Positions 10,865 through 23,272 of a stretch of 64,000 nt of DNA are shown one piece after another (the first letter of the stretch is position 1; each line of letters begins with the position of its first letter). Under the pieces are notes generated by a model that made no database searches, was not told the DNA's origin, and was given only the letters and a program-made list of their open reading frames with translations. Source of the stretch: Pezizomycotina sp. ARF18 (Eukaryota > Ascomycota); contig AZLU01000166.1 of NCBI GenBank assembly GCA_002224055.1, positions 28,613-92,612 of the forward strand, written 5' to 3'. The position numbers were made by a program, and so were the translations under genes.

Positions 10865-13106
10865 ATGCAGGATTCAGAACGCTCACTTCCGGATGATGTG
10901 GCGGCAATTAATGAGAACATGGCGGCGCTGTCGGTGGGCCCGAGCAAAGATGAGGGTTACCGTGGTCTCGTGGAAAGGCTATGCGGTGGGGGGAATGATG
11001 AAGCGGTTAGAGCTTTGAAATGGGTTCTTTGCAGCAAAAAGGCCGCTTACATTCGCTGAGTTGGCGGATGCTGTTGCCACCGACGAGCATGATGGGCTTC
11101 AGACTCGAGAGCAGATCATCGCGCCATGTCATGGGCTTTTCAAAGATATAGGAGGCTACGCGTCGTTCTCAGACCCCTCGATCCGCAGTTATCTTGAAGG
11201 CACACCTGGCTTCAGTAACAGGGATAAATGCGAGGAAGGCCTAGCCCTATCTTGCATCGGTTACCTCTCCCGCTTTACCGAGGGCCCTTGCAAGGCTAGG
11301 CCAGAGCTACACGACCAGCATGAAAAGCACCCATTCTTCGACTATGCGGCGTGCAACTGGGGCCATCATGTAACGGCAAGCTATCAGTCTACCTCTGGCG
11401 AAAGTGAAAGTGAAGAACTCCAGAGCAGTGTTCTCGCTTTCCTCAACAATGACGCGCTACGAGACGCGATGGTACAAGCACTACATGTATCTCCACACTC
11501 GCCTCTGAACCCTTGTCCGGTAAGTTAGCGTACTTCGATGGGTACCCTAGGTCCTCAACCCCGCTACACCTCGCAGCGTACTTCGACATGGTACCCGAAG
11601 CACGGATATTGCTGGGCCTCCCTGGTAACATCAATAATTCGATTCTCCTATCCCGCGACTCTGACCAGCAAACTGCGCTGCACGTAGCCGCCAGCGCCGG
11701 CTCAAACAATTTCATAAGCTGCTTTTATCGCTCCCCGCAGCAGAGATTGACGTAAACGACGTCGCGGGATCGCATAAAGGCGGAACGCCGCTATGCCTCT
11801 CCGCGGGGGCAGGTCATTACCATACGTGCGACCTGCTGCTGAAGCACGGCGCCAGTGTAATGCGTGCCTGGCCACAGACGGGTTGGGGGCCTCTGTTGGC
11901 AGCGAGCAAAGGCGGCTACGCGAACATCGTCCTCCTGCTACTAGCGCACCGTGGCGTGGTCAGCGGACGTAACCGCGCCGGCAGGAGTCCATTACTCGAA
12001 GCAGTGGAAGGCGGGCACGTAGGCGTCGTCAAAATACTCCTAGACCACGGCGCTGGGAAGGAAATGCTAGTTACTGCGAATTTCAGCTTCGCGACACCGC
12101 TGCGTAGCGCTGTCGAGGGAGGCGATGAGATAATTGTCGAGATGATGCTCGACGATGCCGCGAAGGAAGGATTGGAAGTTGACGGCGGTACTTTGGTTAA
12201 AATCGCGGCGGAGAACGGAAATGTGGATGTTATACGTCTTTTGGGGAGCGAAACCTTGTTCCGGATGATGCGATCGGTGGCGCGGTGTATCAGGCGGCGT
12301 ATAAGGGACAAGAACACGTCGTGGACTTGTTTCTCGGAGGGTCGCATAGTATTTCGGGGTATCGAAATGAGGCAAACGGGTGGACGTGTTTACACGCCGC
12401 GGTGCATAAGTACGATCCTACGAGCAGCGTGAGTATAATTGGGAAACTTGTCTCGCTGGGCGTTCCTATTGATGCTTCTGATAATGGCGGGGAAACGGCG
12501 TTGCATCGAGCCGCTCTCCGTGTTCACACGTCGCACGTTGAAGCGCTGCTAGGTCTAGGTGCGAATGTCAATTCTCATCGCCTCGATGGCATGACGCCGA
12601 TGCATCTGGCCGTCGAGAGCGGCGCAGTAGACGTCGTCGAAATACTGCTGAAAACGCCAGAATTAAACCTCGACGCCCGCGATGGAAAAGGCAGGACCGC
12701 GCTACACGTCGCCGCAGAGCGAGAGCATTTAAAGTCGCGACCGAAAGCATATTTCAGCGGTGCTAACAGGATGAGGGAAGAGAACGTTTTCGCGACCCAC
12801 GAGATGGTCGAGCTAATAGCTCATTCAGCTTCTGGAAAGCAAATACTCAATACGACCGACAAAGACGGCAGAACAGCCCTTCATCTTTGCGCCGAGACGG
12901 GGAACGCAGGAGTTGCGCAGTTTCTCGTGAAGTACGGCGCCGACGTTACTATGGAGAACTATGAAAATTCGACGGCCCGGCAAATAGCCGAGAGGAACGG
13001 TTTTCAGCATGTTGTGAAGGCACTCAATGGTGAAATGGCAGAGGTGATTGGCAGGCGGTGGAAACGGAGAGCGGATCCATCGAACCCCACTGAAAACAGA
13101 GCGTGA
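10865..13106 (+). CDS. NLR-derived winged-helix plus ankyrin-repeat protein (no NACHT), frame-broken
   Basis: The ATG at 10865 opens a short lead, then GLVERLCGGGNDEAVRALKW and RPLTFAELADAVATD, the signature of the winged-helix segment that follows the NACHT ATPase in fungal NLR-like proteins. A linker with SFSDPSIRSYLEGTP follows, then roughly ten ankyrin repeats (TPLHLAAYFDMVPEARILLG, TALHVAASAGSNNF, GWGPLLAASKGGYANIVLLL, DGMTPMHLAVESGAVDVVEI, DGRTALHLCAETGNAGVAQF) to the stop at 13104-13106. No Walker A or B motif is seen upstream. One-base frame changes occur near 11046 (an AAAAA run), 11515, 11713 and 12250. Family members act as intracellular non-self or stress sensors in which ankyrin repeats sense and NACHT oligomerises. 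This one would be a sensor half without its motor, or a truncated copy. Confidence 0.72.
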
Positions 13107-14925
13107 TCACAGTCTATCTGACATGGCCGCTCTAACAGTACGGAATCCGTTCCATATTAGGCTAAATCAATTGACGTTCCCAGAATCATACGATTATCGT
13201 GCTTCCAGTTCTTTTATTGTTGAGTTTCTCTGCATGTGCAAACCTTCAGGGTATATGCTTATTAACCGGGCGAGTTTTCTTTGCGCCGGAGGCTTGGCAA
13301 GAAGCAGAATCAAGGATGTCACGGTCACGATGACCTGCGCCTATGTGTAGGGCGAGCTCTGCTGCAAGAAGCTGTCTCGTGGTGCTGTTTGCAGATACTC
13401 GAATGAAAACAGCCCCTTAACAAAGGCGAATTTCTATCTTATAACAGAACGCCTACCAATGATTCCTATATAAATACTAACTGGAGAACGCCCGCATGCC
13501 GTTTCCTAAGAATATCTCTTGCCTGAATAACAGCGAGGACTCTTATATAATCGCACCTGTATAATTCATGAATTCGCTTATTCAATACTGAGAGCCTTCT
13601 AGACGAAGATGAACGACACGGACTGGCCAAGAAGAAATCGGGGGCTATATCGTCTAAGATTGCCTCTATGCCTATCAAATGCCCTCCCTGCCTTATTTCG
13701 ATATAAGCGGTCTCTCCAATGATAAACGGAGCCTTTTGAACTGCAAAAGGTGGCAGATCGACCTAGAGTCTGGAATTGCTTCCGTCTTTACCGGCAATCA
13801 CCAATGAACGTGATCTGCTTGGCACACAGTACTGAAAACCCTTCCTGACGTCTAAGACTCATCGAGACGCAGTGGGGCAATTTTCTGGCTACACAGCCCG
13901 TGGCCAATAGAGAAGGAAATGCGCATACTGCATGTCAACGTTGACAATTTCCTTACCTGATGCTCCGGGGAAGAAATTGGACTAGATGGATGCAGGAAAA
14001 ATATTTCCGATGGTGGAAAATCGATGACAACCCTATCGGATTGTTTGCTAGCCATCGTAAAGCAAGAAAATTTGCTTCTTGCCTTCCATTTCTTTCGCCT
14101 TAGAGCAAGACAAGCTATGTAAACAAACATACCAGGTCTCGATCCGGGTTCTCCCCATGGACCCTGCTCAACTGTTAATCTAATCTCACTGAAAGACTGA
14201 AGACTTTTTTATTACTCTGAACTAACCCGTAAGTTTATACTAGGTAAGTAATCGTAAATTGGTGGCTTCTCATGCGTGAGGGAACTATGGTCGTAACTGG
14301 AAGTTCTAGCACGCAGTCGTATTCTAGAGTGCTATTCATAAAACCAATAATCGCTCAAAAGCCCCAAGTTCTAAACATGCTCTTCCATGCTCCTCGTAAT
14401 ACTTTGGTTGAATATGCAAATTAAAACAGAATTCGACTTCTGGATTCTGGCCCTGGGTTACAGCCTTAAGAAGTAGGCGCATACTTTGGAGGATCATGAA
14501 TGCCAGTAGTATAAAGGAAATTATATGAAATGAAACTCACTTATACCCCGATAAGGAGCTGTTGGCTGTTGGGGTTATGAAATTATCCCAGCGTTGAACC
14601 CCCCTTCGGCGCAAGACCCAGCCTCAGACAGGTGTGAGAGCCCCTCCTTTAAGCCTTTTCTTTGCAATCGACGGTCTAGACGCTCTTAGAGCGTCTTTCT
14701 GACGTTCCTTGATCCGACTTGTCCAATAAAAAGCCACACTCAGAATGTACTGGCTGTTTTTGTTGTGTACATGAATATAAGTGCTAAAATAGATTAAATC
14801 AGTGCTAGTCCACCCAGAACTAGTCCATATTCATCCAAATTCCGTTTTTAAATATAATCACTGCTGAATCCTCTTTTTTTCTTTGCTTTCTATATCCTTC
14901 ACAATTATTTTCTTTGTAAGAAACA
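13107..14925. other. Intergenic
   Basis: About 1.8 kb of AT-rich sequence. Short minus-strand frames at 13466-13678 and 13852-14130 are open but unrecognised and lack intron or promoter support. The last few hundred bases are likely the promoter of the rhodanese gene. Confidence 0.5.
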
Positions 14926-15803
14926 ATGATGGGCTCCGCATGGGCGAATCTTGCTCCGATGAAACCTCTCGCCGGCGCAGACGCCAACGGCGAAGTATGG
15001 AACTGATCCCAAACAAAGTCTTTTTGAAAGCAGGCGATAACAGCGCCAACTTATCGACGGCGGGCAGATTTGTTACATCTGTTGTGCACCTACAGTCCTT
15101 CATGGCGAACCCCGGTAAACACACATTCACAATCATCGACCTACGAGAAGCCTGTAAGAATAACATGCAATGTCTTTGATTTACTCAAGAGTCTAAGAAT
15201 CTTAGCTAACATGATATCTTTCAATAGCCCTCTACAATTACGCACACATCCGCTCCGCCCTGAGCTTCCTCTTAACGACCCTGACACCCGCTCCCGCTCG
15301 CCTTCCCCGCCTCTTCTTGGCCTTCCTTTACCATATTCTCCGGCCCCGTATCCGTCAGCCAAGCAAAGCATCTCATCCATCCTTCTGTCGACTCCGGCTC
15401 GCTGCCCGATGTTTTCCAGGAAGCGCTAGGAAAGGATTACGTTATATTCCATTGCCAACAATCAACACACAGAGGCCCGACGATAGCGAGTGCATGGGCG
15501 AACTATTTGAAAGCAAATGGCGACAAGCGGACAAAGGTGGTCCTACTAAACGGCGGCTGGTCTGCTGTTGAGAAGTGGGATACGGGTCGGGAGCATATCG
15601 AGGAGAGAGTACAGCTTGAGGGTTCCAGTGTTTCGTCTTCGGCTTTATCGACAGTTTCGTTACAATATACAACTTCAGGGAGACAAAACGTCAATACAGT
15701 GATAATGGGTTTCCCAGTGTCAATCAAATTAGCCCGATCAGGCGGTCGGAGTCGGCTGGTACGTGATCACTCTGGGACGAAATCAGGCTTCACTGGCGGA
15801 TGA
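14926..15803 (+). CDS. Rhodanese-fold protein of Cdc25/Acr2 (arsenate reductase-like) type
   Basis: Proposed exons are 14926-14994, 15096-15153 and 15228-15803, with GT-AG introns of 101 and 74 nt (the second has a CTAAC branch point). Exon 2 encodes NPGKHTFTIIDLREA, the first rhodanese strand ending in the conserved Asp-Leu-Arg. Exon 3 carries the active-site loop DYVIFHCQQSTHRGPTIAS, a Cys-x5-Arg P-loop (C-QQSTH-R followed by GP) as in Cdc25 phosphatases and Acr2 arsenate reductases, and then KVVLLNGGWSAVEKWD, the usual rhodanese C-terminal strand. One frame change lies near 15385, between the first part of exon 3 and the P-loop. In yeast relatives the Cys reduces arsenate or dephosphorylates proteins. 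Which reaction applies here is not shown. The tail after residue ~190 is not conserved. Confidence 0.68.
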
Positions 15804-18628
15804 ACCACGTACACCGCCGGCAGACTTGTCGCACCCAAGGACATTTTTACGACACCAGGTGGAAGAACCTGTACACGCAGAGCCGGGGCCTGTGAGGATC
15901 AAGCTGAGGTTCGCACGACGGCTGGTTACAACACCATACGCATGAAATCTTAGTAAAAACTTGTTATGATACTTTTCTCCACATCTGAGCATTTCTACTA
16001 GCACATACCTTTCCATTCTATAGTCATGTTTCTTCAAGCGAGCGGGTCACAAAAGGGAATTGGCGTTCGTAGGGGTACTTCTTTCTTTTTCGTTCTTGTA
16101 CATAAATTCTTCATTCAAGTTACAGTATTATATAGTATACACCGGGTTCATGAACGTAACGGGCTTAGATTATACGTGTTTTCCGATCACTGGTCTTTGA
16201 TCACTCCACTTTTTTTCATATTTCAGCTACTTTCACACCTTTTTTTCGCAATGTATCAAACTTTACTACTATTAACGTAATTATTTCTCCTCAAGCAGGC
16301 GGTTACGGGGCTTTCTAAGGCTTCAGCTACTTCAATACATCGTACGATACTAAAGTACAAAGCAAACTGGTAATACAGAGAAATAGTCCACTATTAAACA
16401 AAAGGAAAGAGGCATGCATTTGTCGAACGACGACACTAACTCAGCCTACAGCGTTTAGACGAGGCTAGAGTTAGGTCAATGCGAAAATTGAGCGTATTAC
16501 TATCTTAGCTTAACCCCTCAGCACAAGCACAACACATAAAAGGAAACAGAGCAGGCTACTAACCATGGACAGAGAGTGAATTTGGAACGCAAAGTGTTTT
16601 GTGTAAGCACCCAGGCTTTTAGGCACTTTGGTATATTGAAACGGCCTGCTATTTGGTATTTAGTTCCGGCCAGATTGATTTTTTTCTTTGGTGGAGCTGA
16701 TGTGGCCGTGGGTAACGAGTCTAGAACGCGATGGACCCCAGTCTTAAACGGCGCGGAACGGGAGTCGAAGCTCCACACAATAATCCTTAAATTTTTCGCA
16801 ATCATCGGACAAACAACGACACGAAAAAAAAAATTTCTTCATGTTTTTTGAGTCAGGGTTTATGGCTGTCCTTTTCGTGAGTCGCCTTATGGAATTGTGT
16901 AGTAATATACAATGCTTAGTATGGTCTTATTAAACCCTTATAAATAATCCTATGAGTGTTATATATCTTCAAGAATGTTTATACGATTCCGTTGTGAAAT
17001 TTGGCGGGAGAAAGCTAGCCCAAATTCTAGAGAATAAGACCACTATCATGCCATTTCCTCGGCCATAGTTTTGGATAGCTCATAAGGATTCAACTCAACT
17101 TTGCAGGCCAATGATCGGCATATAGCGCCGTTTCGCCGTCTACTAGTCAGGTGAGCCTCAGAGAAGTGGATATTAGCAAGGCTCGAGACGAGCGATTTAG
17201 GCATTGGATGTTCTTAAATGAGAAGGGCGAAAAATTTCGAGCCTCGCCAAATTGCAAATTCGAAAATTATCGTGGCTTTCAGGTGGCTTGTTCATGTTTT
17301 GCATTAGTGGTAAACGAGAAAACGCAATCAAAATCGGCTGCACCGAATATTCAGACCTGATTAGAATAGAGGCATGTACATGGAGCTTCCTTGTGTAAGA
17401 GGAAACACAGTGTCGAGTGTAGTCTAGTAAGCAACACCAAGATATCTTCTAGTCATTAGGATAAGACGGTAATGAATAATTTCCCCTATCCCAGCCGCTG
17501 TGCTGTCACAGACTGCAGGTAAGTCCAGGTACTAGTGGTCTTAATTACCACGAACGTTAACTTTACAGCTGCAGCACAATACTACTTGCTGGATTGTCTC
17601 TTAGCTCCAGTTCCAAGCCGCTGGAGAGGTATAAAGACCATGTTCTGGACGATAGATACCGTAGCACCACACAGGCGATTAGATAGATGGAAGGAATATG
17701 AAAAGTATTGTGCGACGTACTAATAATCTTTAGCATAATCCAAAGTGAACCCGCCAGAGTGAAATTTTGTATTTTCTAGTTCAATAAGGAGCAATTGCTT
17801 TTCGGGAGCATTCGGATCACACTCGTGAGATCGGCTGTCCTTACAGAGGAGTATCGATTCATAGCGTAGACAATACCGGAAAACGGAATTATTGCGAGTC
17901 GTTACAGCGAACTGGGGCCATGTATATATAACTCCCCTTTGTAATATAATATTCAAGGGTAGGGAAGAGTAATTATTTCACCAGAACCTTCCCTACGCGT
18001 GTCACTCACTCAGTTCAATCATGAGCGTAATTGTGCGAGTTTGGATACCAGCGTGAGCTCTATAAAAAGTCGAGACCAGCCGAAATGTCGGGGTCAAAGC
18101 GGATAAATGGTGGGTCATTATACCATTTGCCTGCTGTCTTCTTGACAAATGAGGTATTACTCCCAGCCAGTATTGAGAGCGCTCAGCATTGGTTCTCAAA
18201 TTGTCCTCACACATACCAGTTGATCGGTGCATCGCGCGTCTCCTCGGAGTTGTACATGATATATATGTTTAAAGTATTACCGGCTCTTCGAATTGGAGAG
18301 CATTTCCCTAATGGTAGGTAGTGCTTAAAAAGGAGGAGAAAAGACCCGGAGCATAGACTGCATGCACGATAGTAGTATTGAAATGCTTCGTTTATATAGC
18401 TTAGATATTACTGTTTAAGTAATTAATCAATGAATTACTTAATTATTAGATACTATCTACTACTAGGTATTATGGTACCATAGACGGCTGACCACGGTTA
18501 GCAAAAAAATATAGATGAGAGCTATGAAATCTGAGTTACTTCCATCTAATCCTACAGGAGGGTAACCTCACGAAACCATTAACCTAATAAGCAGAAATCT
18601 CTACATTCTAAGAAAAAAATACAGGGAT
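15804..18628. other. Long intergenic region
   Basis: About 2.8 kb, AT-rich, with many short frames on both strands (the longest about 95 codons) and no recognisable protein or structural RNA. It ends with the 3' flank of the minus-strand gene that follows. Confidence 0.55.
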
Positions 18629-19412
18629 CTATTCTTTGGGGCGGCAGAAGCGCTTATCGCATGGCTTGCAGTGGAAGAACCTCTGCTCACGCCGTTCCTG
18701 TGCCACACAGCCGACGTCTCGTCCTCGCCACTTCCCCGCAGGCGGGGCAAGTCCTCCTTATAGGGTTCGTGGGCATTCCGGAAGTCGGACCGCCGCCGAG
18801 GCCGGGGCCCCGTGGAGCCATCGCGGACGGCGTCCTGGATGGTGCGTACCGAGAGCTCTGGCCCTTCTGGCTTCCCGCTCCCGGCCGCGTTGAGCTCAAA
18901 CCGGCGGACCTGTGAGACGGAGCTGCCTGGGATCCATGAACAGAGGGTCCGTGCCCAGGGCATAAGAGCCTTGTCCGGGGCACGGGAGCCGTGTCCAGCT
19001 TGGCTGGATGAAGAAGACTGGATACTGGAATGATGCGAACCTTTAGCTTGGCCCCTGTGGCCGCCGTAGCTCGCCGTCCGCCGTAGCTCGGCTGTCGTCC
19101 CTGGCTGCCGGGACCCGACGACGATGCTGGCGCGAGGCCGCTTTTAAGTGCCGAAGAGCGGTGGGAGTGGTGACCGCCACTTGTGCTAGGGCGGTAGCTT
19201 GAGGAAGCCCTCGAGCGGTGACCGCCGTAGCTACCGGTGTGCCCACTGGCAGTGGAAGGGCGGTTGGTCAACGCGGTTTTAGACGAGCTGCCGGGCATCT
19301 TGGTATGCGCAGCGGTAGGGGCACCTACCGGGAATCCGGAAACGCCACCGGCCCTCGTGTTCATCTGGCTGGGGTTCACCGGCGAGGCTTGGCTCCTGTT
19401 CGACCGTGACAT
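18629..19412 (-). CDS. Ser/Gly/Arg-rich protein with C-terminal Cys-rich (zinc-knuckle-like) module
   Basis: The ATG at 19412 opens a low-complexity, basic, Ser/Gly/Pro-rich N-terminus (SRSNRSQASPVNPSQMNTR, YGGHRSRASSSYRPSTSGGH), probably disordered. At the C-terminus, TCPACG is followed in the next frame by KWRGRDVGCVAQERREQRFF and then HCKPCDKRFCRPKE with a stop at 18629-18631, giving a C-x2-C ... C ... C-x2-C-x4-C arrangement able to bind zinc. The frame change sits exactly at a four-base G run (18734-18737 on the plus strand). The region between has no family signature and may hold another frame change. A nuclear or nucleic-acid-binding role is a guess from composition and the Cys module. 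Confidence 0.5.
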
Positions 19413-20125
19413 GTTTTTCGGAGAGGAACTCGCGGGCAGTACGGTAATGATCTGCGAGGGAGGAGCGCGTGGGTAGAAGTGATGCGTATATGTATGGGGC
19501 GGGTTTGAGTACTAGGTAGAGGTTCAGGATACCTTGGCCTAGGGTGTTCGTTTCTTGTAGTACGTTGGAAGCTGATCGATGGCAATATACTATTAGGATT
19601 CTTAGAATTTAGATAGATCGGGGTGTCTTTCAAATTAATTGGCCGCCTTTCTCTAAAAAGTTATAGATTGGGGAGGTTTTCTTTTTTTTTCTTGAGCTTA
19701 GGATCCGCTGCTAGTGGGCAATCTCGAGCATATAAATAGTACACTGTTCAGGCCAACTCCTTTTGGTCTACCGTCTACTAGTAGAGTCAGAGAAAGGACC
19801 ACGAGCTTGGATTCTCTTCTCAGGTACCGCTGAGAAATAGTGATATATGATACCATCAATAGAGTGTGAAAGTCGCTGTTCAGGTTCAAACTATGAAGTT
19901 CAAGTTCACGTTCATCAGATATCAACATATCGACCGAGAGGAGATTTGAGGTATTGTCTGAGATGTCTCACGAACGTAAACAACGTATCACCATTGGAAA
20001 ATAGTTTCGGTCCAATACCACTTTACCTCTTTCTTCAAGTTGGTCTTGTAACTGATCATTTCCAGTGGACTGAAATAGAATCCGGAGTATCCTGAAAAGA
20101 AATATCCATGTAGCAAAATTCAGCA
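19413..20125. other. Intergenic
   Basis: About 700 bases holding the upstream side of the Ser/Gly-rich gene and the 3' flank of the membrane protein, with no gene-like frame. A T-rich tract at 19680-19691 is the only simple-sequence feature. Confidence 0.5.
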
Positions 20126-22424
20126 TCACAGTATCACGTCTTCCAACCTCATTCTCCTCGCTCCTCCGCCGATTACTGTCGCCATTCCGCCCCGATACTC
20201 GCGCCACTGCATCTCTGGTAATATCCGCCTCCTGCTTGAACCTCTCACACAGTCTCCTGGCCGTCCTCGCCCATCGCTGGTACAGCCATGATCAAATCCG
20301 GCTCGCACACTGGCACTTATCGTACTTTTCCCCGCCGTCCATTCCCCAATCCCCATCTTCTCGTGCACGAGCTTGAGCAAATACAGTGGCGCGTCCAGCT
20401 CCACGCCATTATCCTTTTCTTCCCGCCGACCGCACAGCAGCGAACCTACGCTGTCGATGTTCATTCCCAAGGTGACAATTACTAGCGTGCCGACGAGAAC
20501 AAGAGTAGGCCAGCAGGTTAAACGACGTGTGGCTGTTTGAGCGTATATTTCACAGCGGAGCAGAAGAATTGCGTTTCTTTTGATAGTAGGAAAACGGCGG
20601 TAACGAGCTGTCCAAACATCGCGGTGGACCACGGCTGGTTTGGGAAAAATAGGATGGTAAGCTGTAATGATGCAGCGCGACTTTGAACCAATTCGTAACT
20701 TCGTCCTTCCAGTGATCGTCGGAAATATTCGCCGTTTGTAAATGCTGGAAACCGGCGACTCCATCTGGAAACGACGCACCGCTCTCGAGGGAAGTAGTGT
20801 ATCGTGCGCTAGTAGGCTTGAAGAACCCGCGATCTGTCCGATGGGTTTAGGACTTGCTGGTCCATCACGTTTGTCGAAGAGTCCGCGGTCGTGACCATAC
20901 TTTCGTTGTACATCTTTGCGAACCATTTGGTCTTCTGGTCGAAGAAGCCTCCCCATGTACATTCTGTTATCCGGAGGATGACGTGCGGCAGAGCTGTAGC
21001 CGCTCGAAGCAGGCTATTGTGGTCAAGCGCTGCGAAGTGGTAGGTGTGTACGCGGGAATATTTGCAAACGGAAATATCGGAAACGGCACTTTGGTTGCCT
21101 TTGTGGCCCCGAATGTCGCGCTACTGTTTCGTTGTATAAGCGACGCAACGCCGTTTGTTATAACGTGGATCAACGTTAGTTGACCGCCGTCGTTGGCTTC
21201 GACATCTAGCAGCGGGAAACTTGAACGTCGGATCTGATGCGACCTCGGTGATAACCGCGTAGTCGAACGAACTATCATTACCCGCGACGATGGTTTGTTA
21301 CCCGATAGCAGCCGCTCGGCGAAGGAGTACACGTTTGTGCGGTTATATCTAAACGCTTGCGTATGTATCGGGCGCAGATTGCCGTTTGTCGAAACCTGAC
21401 GGTGGAGCGTAGGTTCACCCCTAACTGCGACGGCGACTGTAGTCCTGTATCCACCATGACCGCCTTGTCCGCGCACATCCTCGCGTTCTTCAGCGGGCAC
21501 CGCACGTTTTCAGTCATTTTTTACGTCAGATTTGGTTTTGAACACCCTACTACAATCTGCGGTATTGTAGTTCTTCTGCAACCCCTTTCCCTGTTCGTTA
21601 TTGTAACACACCCTGGCGTACGATTCCGCTAGCGTTGTACGTAAACTTAGTAGACTCCATTGTGGAGTATCGGTATATTTGTTTTTGTGTCGCCTAGGTC
21701 CGTCCGGCCTCTTGAAGTTCCAGAGTCCGCAGTTTAGAGGCTTTTGGAGGACGACGTTGGATTGTACAAGCGAGGATGTACCCACGATCGCGACGGCTTG
21801 GAAAAGTAGCGTGTGGAAAATGGTGAAGAGGGAGATGGAGATGTAGAAACCTCGCCGGCGTTCGCGGTGGAGAAGGCCAGCTTTGGACCAGGCGCGTCAA
21901 TGTTGTAGAGGGGTTACGATCGCTATATGATCATCGTGAACTTAGAAGTGGGCTGTAGAAGATGAGGAAAGAATGGAGATGGATGCTTTACAGAGAGCGG
22001 ATTCGGCGTTCCGTATTACGATTTCCTGCTGCCGGATCACAGCGCGCCGCGGTAGCTCGTGGCGGCCGGTCTGGTGGATTACGAAACGCCAGACGAACCA
22101 ACTGTAGGTGCCTGCGAGTTGGATCTGTGCGAAGGTAGCCACCATTATTAGAGAACAGCTCATGCAGCTCGAATCATACATACCAAGACGGGGAAGTTGA
22201 CGGCGGTTCAAGTTAGACTTACCAGCAGAGATAACACGGAATGAGCTGGTAGCCGTACTGGGATGGAACCGTGACGTGGCGCCGATAACGTTATTGCCCT
22301 TCGAGACGTCGACCCAGACGCCGGTTCGACCGCTTGAGTCGTGTCCATCACTCGAACGACGACCCAAGGAAACGCTGGCGTCAGATACTAGCTGCCTCTT
22401 TCGAAGAAACAATCCTGTCATCAT
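20126..22424 (-). CDS. Large uncharacterised fungal membrane protein with Cys-containing ectodomain, frame-broken
   Basis: Minus-strand pieces from 22424 to 20126 form one protein in changing frames. Near 21.85 kb, KAGLLHRERRRGFYISIS begins a hydrophobic segment followed by SLVQSNVVLQKPLNCGLWNF. An ectodomain follows with CPLKNARMCADKAVMVDTGL, LRPIHTQAFRYNR and RVLQAYSRTIHYFP, and near 20.5 kb a second hydrophobic segment (PTLVLVGTLVIVTLGMNIDS) precedes a charged cytoplasmic tail. This order (membrane segments, 'MDTG'-type Cys ectodomain, C-terminal membrane segment and short tail) matches a widespread Pezizomycotina family of unknown function. Frame changes occur near 21.79, 21.50, 20.96 and probably within 20.5-20.9 kb. 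It is likely a plasma-membrane protein; ligand and role are unknown. Confidence 0.55.
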
Positions 22425-23272
22425 AACATTGAACTGGACTTACTTACGGGCGTCACTGGTATATAAGAAAGGAAGAATTGAATCCATCGGCCTTTGTAGG
22501 CGTTCTTTCGGTTCATTTTGCCTGCTTCGCCTCCACCGAATTTCCCGCCAGTTTTGCTCTCTTCGCATGCAAAACTTTCTTTGTACCACGATCGTGTCCA
22601 GTTTCAGCCTTCGCCTATCGCAGCCAATCAAGCTCTTGTGGACCAGCTAAGCATTTTAGAGGCTTTTGCATCTTGAGACTAAGCCTAAGGCCATTAGCTA
22701 TTAATAGTCTCTGCGTGGAATGGGTCTATCTTATCAATAGAAACATGTTAGGAGGAATGAGAGCAATGACCATGTTCAGTCAAGGCGGTCTCCTTTCCAA
22801 GACTTAATAAGGCTTCACATGTTCCTCGACCCTCATCGTCGATCGGACAAATGCTCGAAGTTTTCCTTTGTTTATTTCATTCATAATATTACATTTAGCT
22901 ATCGAAAAATTTGATGTATAATGCACAAGTATTCTAACTTGAAAGCCCTCTGATCTGAAGAGGTAGGTATCATAATGTGATATATGTAAGGGTATCTGTA
23001 AGGATAGATCAACAGTGTATAAAAACTCACTAGGAGAACAAAAGGAAGGATTAATAATGATGCGTAGAATCGATATAGCATAGCGTGAATGATAGAGAAG
23101 ATATGCATTGCTGCCACTGGAGGGAAGGAGCGAAAATGAAATGACGCAAGTTGTGACGATGATAGGAACGGAAGGAAGACAACCAAACGAAACCATACGA
23201 AGAAGAATAAAAATGCATGCCAGATAGTAGCCCTAGAATAATAGTAGAGAAAGAAGAGAAGGATTTAGTAAT
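22425..23272. other. Intergenic
   Basis: About 850 bases between the membrane-protein gene and the duplicated 3' end of the receptor-like gene. Minus frames at 22804-23196 are hydrophobic by composition but unrecognised. Confidence 0.45.

Noticed and set aside
11916-12375. Minus-strand frames of 143 and 102 codons inside the ankyrin gene
   Set aside because: Shadows of ankyrin-coding sequence; the plus strand carries clear repeat motifs.
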